Source of the DNA: Rhizobium rhizogenes NBRC 13257
GTDB taxonomy: Bacteria; Pseudomonadota; Alphaproteobacteria; Rhizobiales; Rhizobiaceae
NCBI RefSeq assembly: GCF_000696095.1
Contig: NZ_BAYX01000016.1
Location: 57,402-121,401, forward strand
Length of the DNA: 64,000 bases
Reading direction: 5' to 3'
In this document: piece after piece, positions 8,330 through 17,852 of the stretch
How positions within the stretch are numbered: the first letter of the stretch is position 1
How the letters are laid out: every line of letters begins with the position of its first letter
Translations under genes and position numbers: made by a program
The notes under the pieces: model-generated
What the model was told of the DNA's origin: nothing
The model's database searches: none
Seen by the model: only the letters and a program-made list of their open reading frames with translations

Positions 8330-9568
8330 CTAGCTCAATCGGAGTATGCCCACGCCCTCCACGATATCGATTCGGGTGCCTAGCCTCTCGGATTGGGTAG
8401 CGAGCCTTTGCAATATTCTTTCCGCACTGGCACCGATCGCAAGATGGGGGACGAGACGCCGCTCGATCGTAGGATCCTGCAGGCCTTCCTCGCCGCCGAT
8501 GAGCACGGGATAAAGCTTCAGGCTGGTCAGGCGATTGTCGAAACCGAAGGAGCAGAGACCGACCACGCTCTCCCAAACCTCCGTTCTTTTCCAGGTCGAT
8601 ATATCTGATCGGGTGTGAAAGATGAAATTGCCGAGGCTGTAGAAGATCGGCCGGCCCTTGTAGATTTCGAGTGGTTGCAGGACCGGCGCGCCGTGGCTCA
8701 CGAAAATAGACGCACCGGCGTCGATGCATTGCCGCGCCAGGCCCCCGACCCAATTGGGGACCTCCAGCCAGTCTGAGGCCCAATGGTGGTGGTGGAGGTA
8801 GGCCACTACCAGACTGCCCGAATTCGCCGCGTCGGAAATTGCGTCGAGATTCCGGGCAAGATCCGCATCGTCAATTCGGACAGTTCGCCCATATTGATCG
8901 GCACGACGAAAAATGGCACGTCCTATGCCGATCTCGCTGTCCTGATCAATCACAGGTGCGTCATCCGGTTGGCTGTCGTTGATCAGATCTATGGTGGTAT
9001 AACCGATCTTGTCACGCATTTCCCTGAGCTGCTCGAAAGCGACGCTTTCGACCTCCAGTATTTGCGACAAACGAAGCCGATTGACGCCAGGGCGCTCTGG
9101 TCGGTCATTGGCCGCGCCTGCAGCGTACATGAAGTCCGGGCCTGGACCTCCGTCCATTGCCACGACCGCGACGGATCGTTGGCCGATCTTTCCCACCGCC
9201 GGACGGGAAGCCTCCGCTTTGTTGTGCCCGAGCCCGGCATGTAGGAAGCCGCGCCGTTCGACTTCTTCCAGGGTAGAGAGCACACCTGAGGGCCCGAGGT
9301 CGAAGGCGTGATTATTCGACAGTGAAAGCGCTCCAAAGCCGATTTCCTTCAATGCATCGAGCACGTCCGGCGCGCTGCTTCCGAAAAAGGACCCTTTCAA
9401 AGGCCAGCCGCCGTGGGCTCCGAATATGGTGCTTTCAAAATTGGTGAAGGCTAAGTCCGCCTCCTGCAGAAGAGCGCTCACCTCCCGGAAGGCCGCCGTA
9501 TTTGCCTGCCTCATATTATATTTTATGAGTGATTGACCGGTGACGGCCAGCGTAAAATCCTTATTCAT
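8330..9568 (-). CDS. CapA-like (PGA_cap) metallophosphoesterase-fold protein
   Basis: A 412-residue protein. CapA motifs are visible: NFES near the start, SLSNNHAFDLG, LHHHHW, SHGAPVLQPLEIYKGRPIFY and SLGNFIF. CapA of Bacillus takes part in poly-gamma-glutamate synthesis, but here there are no CapB/CapC partners. The first metal-ligand position, GD in CapA, is TGQ here (VTGQSLIKYN), a variant I recall from stand-alone proteobacterial members. There is no signal peptide, so it is probably cytosolic. It sits between the ABC ATPase and the peptidase on the same strand, which suggests it acts on a peptide or gamma-glutamyl compound. The start at 9568 follows GAGGTG. The exact reaction is unknown. 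Confidence 0.75.
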   Translation of the reverse strand: MNKDFTLAVTGQSLIKYNMRQANTAAFREVSALLQEADLAFTNFESTIFGAHGGWPLKGSFFGSSAPDVLDALKEIGFGALSLSNNHAFDLGPSGVLSTLEEVERRGFLHAGLGHNKAEASRPAVGKIGQRSVAVVAMDGGPGPDFMYAAGAANDRPERPGVNRLRLSQILEVESVAFEQLREMRDKIGYTTIDLINDSQPDDAPVIDQDSEIGIGRAIFRRADQYGRTVRIDDADLARNLDAISDAANSGSLVVAYLHHHHWASDWLEVPNWVGGLARQCIDAGASIFVSHGAPVLQPLEIYKGRPIFYSLGNFIFHTRSDISTWKRTEVWESVVGLCSFGFDNRLTSLKLYPVLIGGEEGLQDPTIERRLVPHLAIGASAERILQRLATQSERLGTRIDIVEGVGILRLS

Positions 9569-9690
9569 CGGAACACCTCGCCTAGTGCGGCAAATCCATG
9601 CCGGCTCAAAAATCTCTGCCTTCAGGACGCACGAATCCATCCGATCCGCCGGGAACCGGCAGACCTCAGGGCTGTCCGCTCATGAGGCGC

Positions 9691-11355
9691 TCAGTGGGTA
9701 AAAATCGTCGGGCGGGCATTGATCAAGCGCCGCGTGTAAGAATTCTCCGATCGGCCGAAGATGAAATCTGATGGGCCAAAATCCTCCATCCGGCCGTCCT
9801 TCATGATGCACACCGTGTCGCAGATGTCCTGGACCACCGCGAGATCGTGAGAGATGAAGATCATCGATAGGTTGCTTTCCGCAATCGTCTCCTTGAGGAG
9901 AGCGATGATTTCGGCCTGCACCGAAACATCGAGGGCGGACGTTGGTTCGTCGGCAATGATCAGAGCCGGCTGCGCGAGAAGCGCGCGAGCAATAGAGACG
10001 CGCTGCTTCTGACCTCCGGAAAGCTGATGCGGGTAGCGAGACAGCAGAATGTGCGCAAGGCCTAATCTGTTGGTCACCTCCGTGACACGGGAGGGCTTGC
10101 AGTCGGCCCCGGCTCTTGCGGTGAAACGAAGGCACTCGCTCAGGGTCTCGGCCACCGTCATTCTGGGATTGAGCGAGAGGGACGGATCCTGAAAGATCAT
10201 CTGAACATGGCCGAGCAGGCCGAGGCCAGCATCTCGCCGGGAGATGCTGCGGGCCTCGCCATCCAAAATGACGTTTCCGGTATCTCCAGTCTCCAGCCCG
10301 GCAAGGATGCGGCCGATCGTCGTCTTGCCACTGCCGCTTTCGCCGACAATTCCGAGCACACCACCGCGCGCCACCTCAAGGCTAAGGTTCTCTAGAGCGA
10401 ACCTGGTCGATGCCTTGCCAAATACATTGCGGAGGTTTCTCCCATTGAATGTCTTCGAGAGATTTTCAACGATGAGAATAGGCGCCGCTTGCGTGCCATC
10501 GAGTCCCAGTGTGGGATGGCCGGCTTCCTGTGATGCCGATGGTGAGAGGCGCAGGCGTGGCACTGCCGCAAGCAGGCTTCGCGTGTAGGCGTCCTGCGGA
10601 CTTTCGAGAAGCTCGGATGTCGAATTATGCTCCACCACCTCGCCGTCCTTCATCACCAGGACCTTGTCGGCGATCTGGGCGATGACGCCCATGTCGTGTG
10701 TGATGAGAATAAGGGAGAGGCCTGTGTCGTCGGCCATTTGCCGCAAAACGTCGAGAATCTGCTTCTGGACGGTGGCGTCGAGCGCGGAGGTCGGCTCGTC
10801 GGCGACGATGATGGACGGCGATCCGGCCAAGGCTGTCGCGATGACGACCCGCTGGCGCTGCCCGCCGGAGAGCTGGTGCGGGTAGCTATGATAGCGCCCG
10901 ACTGGATCAGAGATACCGACGCGCCCGAGAAGCTCTATGGCGCGAGCGTAAACCTCCTTTCGCGAAAGGTCGGGAAGGATCGTCGATATCGTTTCGCTAA
11001 GCTGCGCGCCGACGGTCATGAGCGGATCTAGCGAGGATGTGTGGTCCTGGAAGACGCTTGCGATGGTTCTTCCCCGTAGCCTCTGGCGCTCCTTGTGGCC
11101 CAGCGTCTCGATCGCGACGTTGTTTAGTCGGATCGTTCCGGCGGATTGCTCGAAGGACTTTCCGAGCAGGCCGATGACAGCATTTCCGATGGTCGACTTG
11201 CCGGCGCCGGATTCACCGATGATGCCAAGAACCTCGCCGCGTCCTAGGTCGAAGCTAACGTTCCGCACGATGGTCGTCGGGCCGCATTCCCCTTTGTGCC
11301 GGAGGGTGAGATCCCGCACCTCGAGCAGGGGAGGCGTCTTGCTGTATACGTTCAT
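9691..11355 (-). CDS. peptide ABC importer, fused double ATPase (DppD-DppF type)
   Basis: A 554-residue protein with two complete ABC ATPase halves. Half one has Walker A GESGAGKST, signature LSGGQRQR and Walker B IIVADEP. Half two has GESGSGKTT, LSGGQKQR and LIIADEP. It energises import through the two permeases just upstream. Fused DppD/DppF proteins are common in Rhizobiales oligopeptide/nickel-type (PepT family) transporters. The start at 11355 has an AAGGAG site and overlaps the stop of the upstream permease as ATGA, so the genes are coupled. Confidence 0.9.
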   Translation of the reverse strand: MNVYSKTPPLLEVRDLTLRHKGECGPTTIVRNVSFDLGRGEVLGIIGESGAGKSTIGNAVIGLLGKSFEQSAGTIRLNNVAIETLGHKERQRLRGRTIASVFQDHTSSLDPLMTVGAQLSETISTILPDLSRKEVYARAIELLGRVGISDPVGRYHSYPHQLSGGQRQRVVIATALAGSPSIIVADEPTSALDATVQKQILDVLRQMADDTGLSLILITHDMGVIAQIADKVLVMKDGEVVEHNSTSELLESPQDAYTRSLLAAVPRLRLSPSASQEAGHPTLGLDGTQAAPILIVENLSKTFNGRNLRNVFGKASTRFALENLSLEVARGGVLGIVGESGSGKTTIGRILAGLETGDTGNVILDGEARSISRRDAGLGLLGHVQMIFQDPSLSLNPRMTVAETLSECLRFTARAGADCKPSRVTEVTNRLGLAHILLSRYPHQLSGGQKQRVSIARALLAQPALIIADEPTSALDVSVQAEIIALLKETIAESNLSMIFISHDLAVVQDICDTVCIMKDGRMEDFGPSDFIFGRSENSYTRRLINARPTIFTH

Positions 11356-12230
11356 GTTAATCTGCTCCTTGGATCCCACAGGCGGCGGACGTCCTCGCCG
11401 ACGAAATTTATCGTTGCGATCAGCCCAAACAGTGCGAAGCCGGGAAAAAGACTGATCCAATATTGCCCGGTCAGCAGATATTGAAATCCGTTGGCGACGG
11501 TGGAGCCGAGGGACGGCCGATCGAGAGGAACGCCCAGCCCCAGGAAGGAGAGTGTCGCTTCCAGCGCCACGGCATGGCCGATTTCGATCGGTAGCAGGGT
11601 TACAGCGGGGGCAATGCTGTTCGGCAGCAGATGTCGCAGGATGATCCGCGCGCTTGGCAAAGGCATTGAGCGTGCCGCGTCGATATAGGACTTGCCCGTC
11701 TCGCTGAGAGCAACGCTTCGCACGACCCGGGCATAGATCGCCCACTGGACGATGATGAGTGCGAGGATGATGCGGTCCACGCCCGGCCCCAGAGTGACGA
11801 TTGCGATCAGTGCCACAAGCATGGTGGGCAGGCTGAGCTGAAGATCGACAAGCCGCATGATCACCGCGTCGGCCCACTTGCCGAAATAGGCGGCGCTCAC
11901 TCCGGCGATCAGGCCGATGAATGCGGCAACAATCGCGCTTGTGATCGACACCAGAAGGCTGATCCGAAGGCCGTAGATGATGCAGCTGGCGATATCCCTG
12001 CCGAGGCCGTCGGTACCGAGGAGGTAGGTGAATCCGCCGGTGCCTACGGTTCCGGGAGGAGAGGACGCCTCCCAGCCATAAATCTGTAGCGGATCGTAAG
12101 GGTTTTGCGGCGCGATGAACGGAGCGGCGACGGCGACCGCGACATAGCAGGTCAATACAACGTTCGGAACCGTCAGGAGGTGCCGATAGGAAACTCGTTC
12201 CAGCATTTTGATAGCTTCGACTTTCATCAT
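11352..12230 (-). CDS. peptide ABC importer permease (DppC type)
   Basis: A 292-residue inner-membrane protein with about six hydrophobic helices. The DppC signature region is present: LLGTDGLGRDIASCIIYGLR near the front, and the EAA loop SYIDAARSMPLPSARIILRH with LLPN following. Two adjacent ATGs (12230, 12227) follow a GAGG site; the first is annotated. It pairs with the DppB-type permease 10 bases upstream to form the transmembrane pore of the peptide importer. Confidence 0.9.
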   Translation of the reverse strand: MMKVEAIKMLERVSYRHLLTVPNVVLTCYVAVAVAAPFIAPQNPYDPLQIYGWEASSPPGTVGTGGFTYLLGTDGLGRDIASCIIYGLRISLLVSITSAIVAAFIGLIAGVSAAYFGKWADAVIMRLVDLQLSLPTMLVALIAIVTLGPGVDRIILALIIVQWAIYARVVRSVALSETGKSYIDAARSMPLPSARIILRHLLPNSIAPAVTLLPIEIGHAVALEATLSFLGLGVPLDRPSLGSTVANGFQYLLTGQYWISLFPGFALFGLIATINFVGEDVRRLWDPRSRLT

Positions 12231-12240
12231 CGTTCCTCGC

Positions 12241-13218
12241 TTAGGCCGAAATCCGCACGCGCGGGTCGAGCACCGCATAGAAGAGGTCCACGAGCGTGTT
12301 CAGGGCAACGAACGCGATCGCCGTGAAGGTCAAGGTCGCCATGACGACCGGACGATCGAGAAGCTGAATGGAATCGATCAGCAGCTTGCCAACCCCTGGC
12401 CATGCAAAGATCGTTTCGACCACCACCGCGAAAGCCAACATGCCGCCGAACTGGAGCCCGACGATCGTCACGATCGGCAGGCTGATGTTCGGCAATGTGT
12501 GGCGGATGAGGATCCGTTGCTTCGACAAGCCTTTCGCCAAGCAGAATCGAGTGAATTCCATTCTTTCGACCTCAATCGTGCCAGCGCGGGCAAGGCGCGC
12601 GATGAGCGCGATGTTCGGTATGGCGAGCGCCAGAGCCGGAAGAACGAGATGCTTCAGCCCGTCGCCGGTCAAGAAGCTCCAGTCGTAGCCCAAGAGACTT
12701 ACGGTGGCGCCTCGACCTCCCGGCGGAAACCAGCCTGTCATGACGGCGCCGACGAGGATGAGCATCATACTCAGCCAGAAGGACGGAATGCTGAGCGCAT
12801 AAACACTCGAGGTGACGATGAGGCGGTCGAGCGTCGAACCAGGACGCGTGCCTGCCAGCAGTCCGAGACCGGTTCCAATAACTGTGGCGAAGACGATCGC
12901 GAACACAGCAAGCTCGAGTGTCGCCGGCAGCTTGCTTAAAACCAGCCCTAATGCCGGCTGGTGGTAAATATAGGAGATCCCAAAACTTCCCGTCGCGACG
13001 TTTTCGACAAAGACCAGATATTGTTGCCATAGCGGCTGGTCGAGGCCGAGGAGGATCGTCGCGCGTCTGATATCTTCCTGGGTTGCGGTTTCGATGTTGA
13101 CGATGTTGTAAATGGGGTTTCCGACACTATGAATGCCGACGAACCCCACCAGCGACATCACGAAGATGAGGAGAAAGGTTTGTGACAGCCTTCCAGCGAT
13201 AGCGGACAAAAGAGCCAT
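12241..13218 (-). CDS. peptide ABC importer permease (DppB type)
   Basis: A 325-residue inner-membrane protein. DppB features are an N-terminal helix, the extended periplasmic loop with GLDQPLWQQYLVFVENVATG, the EAA loop (FTRFCLAKGLSKQRILIRHT, then LPN), and a C-terminal FAWPGVGKLLIDSI followed by LLDRPVV and DPRVR. It begins 6 bases after the binding-protein gene, so they are co-transcribed. Confidence 0.9.
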   Translation of the reverse strand: MALLSAIAGRLSQTFLLIFVMSLVGFVGIHSVGNPIYNIVNIETATQEDIRRATILLGLDQPLWQQYLVFVENVATGSFGISYIYHQPALGLVLSKLPATLELAVFAIVFATVIGTGLGLLAGTRPGSTLDRLIVTSSVYALSIPSFWLSMMLILVGAVMTGWFPPGGRGATVSLLGYDWSFLTGDGLKHLVLPALALAIPNIALIARLARAGTIEVERMEFTRFCLAKGLSKQRILIRHTLPNISLPIVTIVGLQFGGMLAFAVVVETIFAWPGVGKLLIDSIQLLDRPVVMATLTFTAIAFVALNTLVDLFYAVLDPRVRISA

Positions 13219-13224
13219 GGTCGC

Positions 13225-14817
13225 TCACCTCGCAGTCGGTGCGGCTTGCATGGCGGTCGTCCACCCACGCGGATGCATGGTGTAGGATGCAACACGGGCA
13301 CCGTAACCGAACAGATGATCGAAATGATAAAGCGGAATGATTGGTTGGTCGCGCATCACGAATTCCGTTGCATCCGCAAGTGCCTTGTCGCGGTCGGGGC
13401 CGACTTCGAGGGTTTCCGCCTTGATGAGCATCTCGTCGAAAGCGTGGTTCATGTATTTCCCGTAGTTCAGTGCTCCTGTTCCGCGTTGAGAATTCGGTGA
13501 TGCCACGAGCGCGTCGAGCAGAATGTCCACCGACTCACCGGACCCGCCGCCATACCAGATTCCGTACTCGCCCACGGCGCGCTTTGTGTTGAATACGGAA
13601 AACGGAACCGCAACTGGCTGTACACCGACGCCGATGCGCGCCCAGTTTTGCGCGATTGCCTGCAGCGACTCCGCGTCGCCCGGATACCGTCCGGTGGGGC
13701 CGGCCAGAACTACATTGAAGCCCTTCGGATAACCAGCTTCCGCCAAGAGGGCCTTGGCTTCGGGATAGCGGGGCGGTCCTGCCGTCAGGTAGGGGGAGGT
13801 GCCCGGCAACCCTTGAGGAAAAACCTGTGCGGCGGCCGTGCCAAAACCGGAGAGGATCTTGTCAACGAGAACGCCTCGATCCACGACCATGGAAAGCGCT
13901 CGCCGAACCCTCGGATCACGGAACGGGTTCGGGATCGGTTCACCGGCCTTGTTCGTGACGCCCGGAGCCTTGTCGCTCGCAAGGTCGAATTGCACAAAAT
14001 TGACGCGGGCGGCGCTGATGTTCGCCACCTTGAACCCATGCTGCTTCAAGGAGGGAACGTCCCGCGCCGGAATGAAATCCGCTATGTCGACATCATTCGT
14101 CGAGAGCGCCGCGACGCGGGCGGCAGGGCTCTCGATAATCCGGAAGGTGACATCAGACCAGGAAGGGCGCCCACCCCAATAGTCCTCGTTTCGGGTAAGC
14201 TCCAAAACCTCGCCCGAGCGCCAGCTCTTGAACTTGTAGGGTCCGGTCCCGATCGGGGGCACGCCGCCATTCAAGTCGTCCGTGGTTTTAAACCCCGACG
14301 CGCTCTTCGGCATGATGAAAATCGAGGAGAGCGAAAGGGGCAATGTCGGCTGGCTGCCATTGGTGTCGAAGATGACAGTCCGCGGATCTGGAGCCGAGAC
14401 GGACTTGATGGCCTTCGTATAGGGTTGGAAACCGCCACCTGGCGGCTTCAGGAAGGCTTGGATACGATTGATGCTGTAGATCACATCTTCCGACGTGAAG
14501 GGCGATCCGTCGTGAAATCGGACGTTCTCCCGGAGTTTGAATTCCCATCGCGTATCCGAAAGCCGCTGCCAAGAGGTGGCCAGGTCGGGCTTCAAGTTGA
14601 ACTTTTCGTCCTGATAGACCAGCCGTTCGTAGATTTGCGAAAGAAGCGACGAGTTCTCATTCAGCGTCGAGTAATGTGGATCGAGCGTCATCAGCTTGTA
14701 CGACGTGGCGATGCGCAATTCCTGGGCTACCACAGGTGCAGCACCTCCAGTGAACAGTGTGATTAATACGGCGGCTGCGCCCAGGGCGGCGGAGCGAAAG
14801 CGGGTTGATGTTCCCAT
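13225..14817 (-). CDS. periplasmic peptide-binding protein (SBP family 5)
   Basis: A 530-residue exported protein. A Sec signal peptide (GAAAVLITLFTGGAAPVVAQ) ends near residue 31. The mature protein has the family-5 layout: LMTLDPHYSTLNENSSLLSQ, IYERLVYQDEKF and KLRENVRFHDGSPFTSEDVI. It would capture oligopeptides or related ligands for the importer. It is the first gene of a six-gene operon and is divergent from a LysR regulator. An AAGGGG site precedes the ATG. The ligand cannot be told from sequence; the downstream peptidase suggests peptides. Confidence 0.9.
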   Translation of the reverse strand: MGTSTRFRSAALGAAAVLITLFTGGAAPVVAQELRIATSYKLMTLDPHYSTLNENSSLLSQIYERLVYQDEKFNLKPDLATSWQRLSDTRWEFKLRENVRFHDGSPFTSEDVIYSINRIQAFLKPPGGGFQPYTKAIKSVSAPDPRTVIFDTNGSQPTLPLSLSSIFIMPKSASGFKTTDDLNGGVPPIGTGPYKFKSWRSGEVLELTRNEDYWGGRPSWSDVTFRIIESPAARVAALSTNDVDIADFIPARDVPSLKQHGFKVANISAARVNFVQFDLASDKAPGVTNKAGEPIPNPFRDPRVRRALSMVVDRGVLVDKILSGFGTAAAQVFPQGLPGTSPYLTAGPPRYPEAKALLAEAGYPKGFNVVLAGPTGRYPGDAESLQAIAQNWARIGVGVQPVAVPFSVFNTKRAVGEYGIWYGGGSGESVDILLDALVASPNSQRGTGALNYGKYMNHAFDEMLIKAETLEVGPDRDKALADATEFVMRDQPIIPLYHFDHLFGYGARVASYTMHPRGWTTAMQAAPTAR

Positions 14818-14950
14818 CCGGAGTTCCCCTTATTATCAACGTAAATAGCGGTAATTCGATCGAAAGATCGTTCCCTCCGCCTCACGCAATCCTGCTCGAC
14901 ACAATTCGAAAATCTTGGAGACCCGTCAATTTATTAAGTTTTCTCGCCGC

Positions 14951-14971
14951 CCTATTAGCTTTACTAATAGG
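14951..14971. promoter_or_regulatory. palindromic site in the lysR / peptide-operon intergenic region
   Basis: A perfect 8-base inverted repeat, CCTATTAG-N5-CTAATAGG, lies 42 bases before the LysR start and 134 bases before the divergent binding-protein gene. Interrupted dyads at this position are typical binding sites of LysR-type regulators, which control themselves and the divergent operon. Confidence 0.65.
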
Positions 14972-15013
14972 CTTGTCGGACGGTCGTCTGATGACAAGTG
15001 AACGGAGCGTAGC

Positions 15014-15955
15014 ATGATCGAAATTCACGAGGAGCAGGGTATCGGGTTACGGCGAGCCCAGATCTTCCGGGAGATCATCCGATCGGGATCGACGAGACGT
15101 GCCTCCAGGGTATTACAGATCACTCAGTCGGCCGTCAGTCAGCACCTGAAGCAGTTCGAGGAGCTGGTAGGCGAGAAGCTATTCGTGCGCGATCACCGCG
15201 GCCTCATCCCCACGACCCGCGCGATCGAAATCTACAGCAGGATTGACCGTTATTTCGAAACCCTTGGCCATATCGAACGGGAAATATTGGGGTCCTTCGC
15301 CGTCGCTCGAAACAGCTTGAGCATCGCTGCTCCACATCTGGTCTGTCTCTCGCTGCTTCCCAAGCTCGTCGCGGAGTTCGAGCGCATCGACCCTTCGTTG
15401 GAGTTCTATATCCGGGCTCAAGGTTACGATCAAATCGCCCAGCATGTGCTGACCGGCGAGGCGGATATCGGCATTTCCAGACTACCTTTGGACGAGCGCT
15501 TTTTCGAGTGGCGGACGATCTGCGAAAGCAAGAGCGTCTGCCTGGTGAACCCTGAACATCCTCTCGCGAACAAGGAGCGTATCACTGCTGAGGACACTTC
15601 ATCGGAGCGGATGATTACACTCGATCGTGAGTTTTCGTCGAACACGCTGGCCTTGAAGGGCCTTTCCTACAAAGGGCGCAGTCCAACGGTGAAAGTGCGC
15701 ACGGACGCCATCGGTTTTGCAGCTGCATTCGCCGCACATGGGTCCGGCGTTACCATCGTCAATGAATTCATCGCTCGGCAGTGCGAGATGTTCGACCTGA
15801 AGGTTGTTCCGTTTCATCCGCCCGTCAACTACGAATATGTGATATTTTGGCGCCGAGGCAGTGATAAGATGACGAGGCAGGCGTCCTTCATTGAAGCTGT
15901 CGTCGAGTTCACAAAACAATATATGCTCGGATTTGCCGGCCACTCTTTGGCTTGA
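15014..15955 (+). CDS. LysR-type transcriptional regulator
   Basis: A 313-residue protein. The N-terminal winged helix-turn-helix covers residues 10-70 (LRRAQIFREIIRSGSTRRAS, then QITQSAVSQHLKQFEELVG, then LFVRDHRG). A periplasmic-binding-like effector domain fills the rest (LSIAAPHLVCLSLLPKLVAE). It is divergent from the peptide-uptake operon, with a clear palindrome between, so it most likely controls that operon in response to an imported ligand or breakdown product. The effector is unknown. Confidence 0.88.
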   Translation: MIEIHEEQGIGLRRAQIFREIIRSGSTRRASRVLQITQSAVSQHLKQFEELVGEKLFVRDHRGLIPTTRAIEIYSRIDRYFETLGHIEREILGSFAVARNSLSIAAPHLVCLSLLPKLVAEFERIDPSLEFYIRAQGYDQIAQHVLTGEADIGISRLPLDERFFEWRTICESKSVCLVNPEHPLANKERITAEDTSSERMITLDREFSSNTLALKGLSYKGRSPTVKVRTDAIGFAAAFAAHGSGVTIVNEFIARQCEMFDLKVVPFHPPVNYEYVIFWRRGSDKMTRQASFIEAVVEFTKQYMLGFAGHSLA

Positions 15956-16038
15956 TGCTGACAGAAAAAGGAATCCGGCGTGAGACAACCGCTTTTCAAG
16001 AGAATATGATCTCAAGGGTTCTATTGCAGATATTCTGC

Positions 16039-16540
16039 TTAGCTGGATGCCGCGGACGTGCGTTCCAGATTTCTTGAGTATCCCTGGAAGCCAACGGCCG
16101 TCCAAAACCCAAACCCTTTCGGGTTGGAATCAAACTTCGAGTCGGACGATCATGAGCTCCTTAAAACGCTCATCTAGCAACAATTCAATCGCAGCGCGGC
16201 CAAGCCCGGACCGCCTGCTCTTGCGAGCAATGAAGAATTGTCGGAGGTAAGCACGCTTGCCAGCAGACAATGTGTCATCCTTCTCGAAGCGGTATGTGAC
16301 AAAGCCAACCGGTTCATCTGAGAGTTCAACCACTTCGACAATCCAATCTTCTTTCGACTGGAAGTGCTCGAAGCGCTTCTCGAGTTCTGGAAGTCCGAGG
16401 TTACTTCGGTGACCTTCGTCCTGAATCAACTCAAGATTCATCTGCGCAAGCATTGGATAGTCCGCCGGGGTTGCCGTCCGAAGCGTTAGATCCGGGAATG
16501 GCTTTTCTCGATTGGAAGCGGTGGTCTCAAAGGGTGTCAT
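16039..16540 (-). pseudogene. GNAT acetyltransferase, frameshifted near the C-terminus
   Basis: From the ATG at 16540 the frame encodes a GNAT fold: LTLRTATPADYPMLAQMNLE, VEVVELSDEPVGFVTYRF, and the acetyl-CoA loop (RQFFIARKSRRSGLGRAAIE, ending LLLD). It stops after MIVRLEV, exactly where the conserved final strands should follow. Skipping one base in the TTT run (plus-strand 16132-16134) continues as DSNPKGFGFWTAVGFQGYSR, the expected GNAT ending, to a TAA at 16041-16039. A one-base insertion therefore removes about 32 residues. It is either a recent pseudogene or a sequencing error in a short run. The substrate is unknown. Confidence 0.75.
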
Positions 16541-16711
16541 TTATCACATACCCCACAATTGTTCCGTAAGGACGAAAGCCCGTACTCGACTAGAAGATTC
16601 CCCCTCTTGGGTTGTCCTCGATCATATTCAAGTAGATCCGCTCGCTCGATGAAACGCGATCTTTTACCAACGCCTTGAACGCGATGCTTGGAGCGCCTGT
16701 CGTCCCACCGC

Positions 16712-17137
16712 TCAGTCCAGTTCCTGCGGCGGCAGGGAGAAGATTTGTGCTTCGATACCATCGTCTTCAAGCGTGACTTCGATAAGCATGTTGATGATCT
16801 CCCCGCCGTGCTCTTCTATGATCTGGATTGCGGCGTCGAGCATCTCAAGCTGCGCGTCTCGACGAATTCCATCTGGGGCATTGAAACAGATCAGGCCTGC
16901 ATGGAGATCGACGCCGGCATATTCACCAGACGAGCCAGGATTTGATCGAGGACCGCGGAAGTCGACCGAATTAATTGTGACGAACGTCCAGTCTCCCTCC
17001 AGAATGAAGCCCTTGAGCTCCCAGTCCTTCCAGCCCGCCTTGTTCATCCACGTGACATGTGACGACTCGCCAAAACCTGCGTCCCGAGCTCGTTGCGCGA
17101 GCTGGGGACTGAGGCATTCATCGACTAGCAGCTTCAT
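16712..17137 (-). CDS. DUF5615 PIN-like toxin
   Basis: A 141-residue protein starting MKLLVDECLSPQLAQRARDA, the start of the DUF5615 (Mut7-C-like PIN) family. It has an early acidic VDE and a later FVTINSVDFR acidic strand. Members are putative ribonuclease toxins partnered with DUF433 antitoxins. It overlaps the upstream DUF433 gene by 4 bases. It is about 20-30 residues longer than the usual DUF5615 protein, with an unassigned C-terminal tail. Toxicity is inferred from family and pairing. Confidence 0.75.
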   Translation of the reverse strand: MKLLVDECLSPQLAQRARDAGFGESSHVTWMNKAGWKDWELKGFILEGDWTFVTINSVDFRGPRSNPGSSGEYAGVDLHAGLICFNAPDGIRRDAQLEMLDAAIQIIEEHGGEIINMLIEVTLEDDGIEAQIFSLPPQELD

Positions 17138-17796
17138 CCCGCTTTCCTGCGCGGAAAGGTCTTGTAGGCCTCGAGTTTGGAGCCTGCTGGCACCTTCATC
17201 CGCTCAGAAGGGCGGCCGCGTTGCGGATTGGCCTTTGCGTAGATCGCTGCGAGTTCAAGCTTTAGTTTGTCCAAGCTCGGATAGTCTTCAAGGATTTCCT
17301 CATGGGGAATGCCGGACAACAACATTGCGGCGACACCGTAGACTGGAACACGTGTACCCTTCAAAACCAGCGTCCCGCCAAGTATTTCCGGATCTGATGT
17401 GACAGCTTCCCGCGCCCGTTCCAGCACGTCGAGCCTGGTTCTTGTATCGGCAACCACGTCACCGAAATCGATGGTTACGAACTTGCGATGTACGGACCAG
17501 TCTTCCGGTGAGCTGCCGTCAATATCGAACGCCCAGAGATCGCGTAGTCGAGGCATGAGAAAGCGGATAGCATATCTGCGCGCCGACGCGTCAAGAATGT
17601 CGGCGGTATTAATGTAGAAGTTAATCGCCACGCAGCCGCCAAGGAGCACGCGTCGGGCATGATTGAGGACGAAGAGTTCCCCTGGGAGGATACCTTCGTC
17701 GATCAGCTTGTTAACGTGGTGCACATCGACGTTGGCGACGATGGCCGCTTCGGTCGTCTTTAGCAGGTTTGACTCGCGGAGCACTTTGCTCTCCAT
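17134..17796 (-). CDS. DUF433-domain antitoxin with N-terminal DNA-binding-like part
   Basis: A 220-residue protein. The C-terminal DUF433 domain is clear at about 134-190 (AVTSDPEILGGTLVLKGTRV, PVYGVAAMLLSG, EEILEDYPSLD). The N-terminal 60 residues (LLKTTEAAIVANVDVHHVNK) look like a helix-turn-helix that would let it bind its own promoter. It is upstream of and overlaps the DUF5615 toxin gene, the usual order. On a transmissible plasmid such a pair may stabilise inheritance or act in defence. Confidence 0.78.
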   Translation of the reverse strand: MESKVLRESNLLKTTEAAIVANVDVHHVNKLIDEGILPGELFVLNHARRVLLGGCVAINFYINTADILDASARRYAIRFLMPRLRDLWAFDIDGSSPEDWSVHRKFVTIDFGDVVADTRTRLDVLERAREAVTSDPEILGGTLVLKGTRVPVYGVAAMLLSGIPHEEILEDYPSLDKLKLELAAIYAKANPQRGRPSERMKVPAGSKLEAYKTFPRRKAG

Positions 17797-17852
17797 AAAA
17801 TATTCCCATACAGGGGAAGATATACATTATGGCGATCAGATTCAACTCCGAA

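Noticed and set aside
16537..16770. 77-codon reverse-strand frame between the acetyltransferase and the toxin gene
   Set aside because: It overlaps the end of the DUF5615 gene, is very rich in arginine and lysine, and lacks a ribosome-binding site; it looks like a chance frame.
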